The notes beneath the pieces are model-generated. The model saw only the letters and a list, made by a program, of their open reading frames with translations, was not told where the DNA came from and did not search any database. A stretch of 14,705 bases of DNA from an uncultured Prevotella sp. (GTDB lineage Bacteria; Bacteroidota; Bacteroidia; Bacteroidales; Bacteroidaceae). This document shows positions 14,577 through 14,705 of the stretch, in pieces. A program made the translations under genes and the position numbers. Within the stretch, counting starts at the first letter, position 1, and each line of letters starts with the position of its first letter. The stretch is from the NCBI GenBank assembly GCA_900770515.1, contig CAAHDP010000395.1:1-14705 (forward strand), given 5' to 3'.

Positions 14577-14608
14577 TTTGTTTATATCAAAAAAAAAGTG
14601 TTCCTTTG
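14577..14608 (+). promoter_or_regulatory. acpP promoter
   Basis: TTTG at 14577-14580, then 20 bases, then TTCCTTTG at 14601-14608, one base off the Bacteroidota TAnnTTTG box. The predicted leader is about 50 bases, AT-rich, with no Shine-Dalgarno site. Confidence 0.6.
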
Positions 14609-14661
14609 CACCCAGATTTTTAATTAGAAATTGATTTATAAACATTTTAAAAGTTACAATT

Positions 14662-14705
14662 ATGTCAGAAATTGAAAGCAAAGTAAAGGCAATTATCGTT
14701 GATAA
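14662..14705 (+). CDS. acpP: Acyl carrier protein AcpP, N-terminus (partial)
   Basis: Fourteen full codons are visible, MSEIESKVKAIIVD, then the window ends with AA, which would begin a Lys or Asn codon. This matches the first helix of Bacteroidota acyl carrier proteins. The Ser that carries phosphopantetheine lies beyond the window. The protein carries growing acyl chains in fatty-acid synthesis, and thus feeds lipid A, in the cytosol. The gene is read away from the DUF4254-GT9 operon behind its own promoter. Confidence 0.85.
   Translation, partial: MSEIESKVKAIIVD

Noticed and set aside
14445..14681. A 78-codon minus-strand frame between DUF4254 and acpP.
   Set aside because: It covers both promoters and the acpP start, and its make-up (Phe, Leu, Lys) is what an A-rich strand gives.

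Overview
The window looks like a Bacteroidota chromosome, most likely a gut Prevotella/Segatella (S. copri-like). The evidence is two promoters close to the Bacteroidota form TTTG-N19/20-TAnnTTTG, AT-rich leaders without Shine-Dalgarno sites, a PorZ-like protein with a type IX secretion (T9SS) C-terminal domain, and a DUF4254 protein paired with a family-9 glycosyltransferase. The species call is inference from protein character; no search was possible.

Region 1 (1-848, + strand): the last 49 codons of a YitT/DUF2179 membrane protein, an inverted-repeat element in the short gap, and rdgB (house-cleaning of non-canonical purine NTPs).

Region 2 (885-10993, + strand): a cell-surface and glycan block. 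It runs CotH-like secreted protein, GT2, PorZ, acyltransferase-3 and GT-C membrane glycosyltransferase with short gaps or overlaps. A fresh promoter at 7813-7843 then drives GT2, GT2 and GT4. PorZ is known in Porphyromonas gingivalis to bind anionic LPS for attachment of T9SS cargo. Its position among four or five glycosyltransferases and an acyltransferase suggests the block makes or decorates a surface polysaccharide. This part has visibly lower GC than rdgB.

Region 3 (10994-11150): a convergent gap with four 22-bp tandem repeats, each centred on a CTTAAG palindrome, followed by a strong hairpin.

Region 4 (11151-12683): nadA on the minus strand, then a 540-bp gap with five DnaA-box-like 9-mers, one perfect pair in dyad arrangement, AT-rich direct repeats and a local change in G/C balance. 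I read this as a candidate chromosomal replication origin. Three more boxes lie inside the next gene.

Region 5 (12684-14705): a minus-strand operon of DUF4254 then GT9, with a terminator after it. A 250-bp divergent control region follows, with promoters in both directions, a 24-bp tandem repeat and an operator-like palindrome. The first 14 codons of acpP (acyl carrier protein) end the window.
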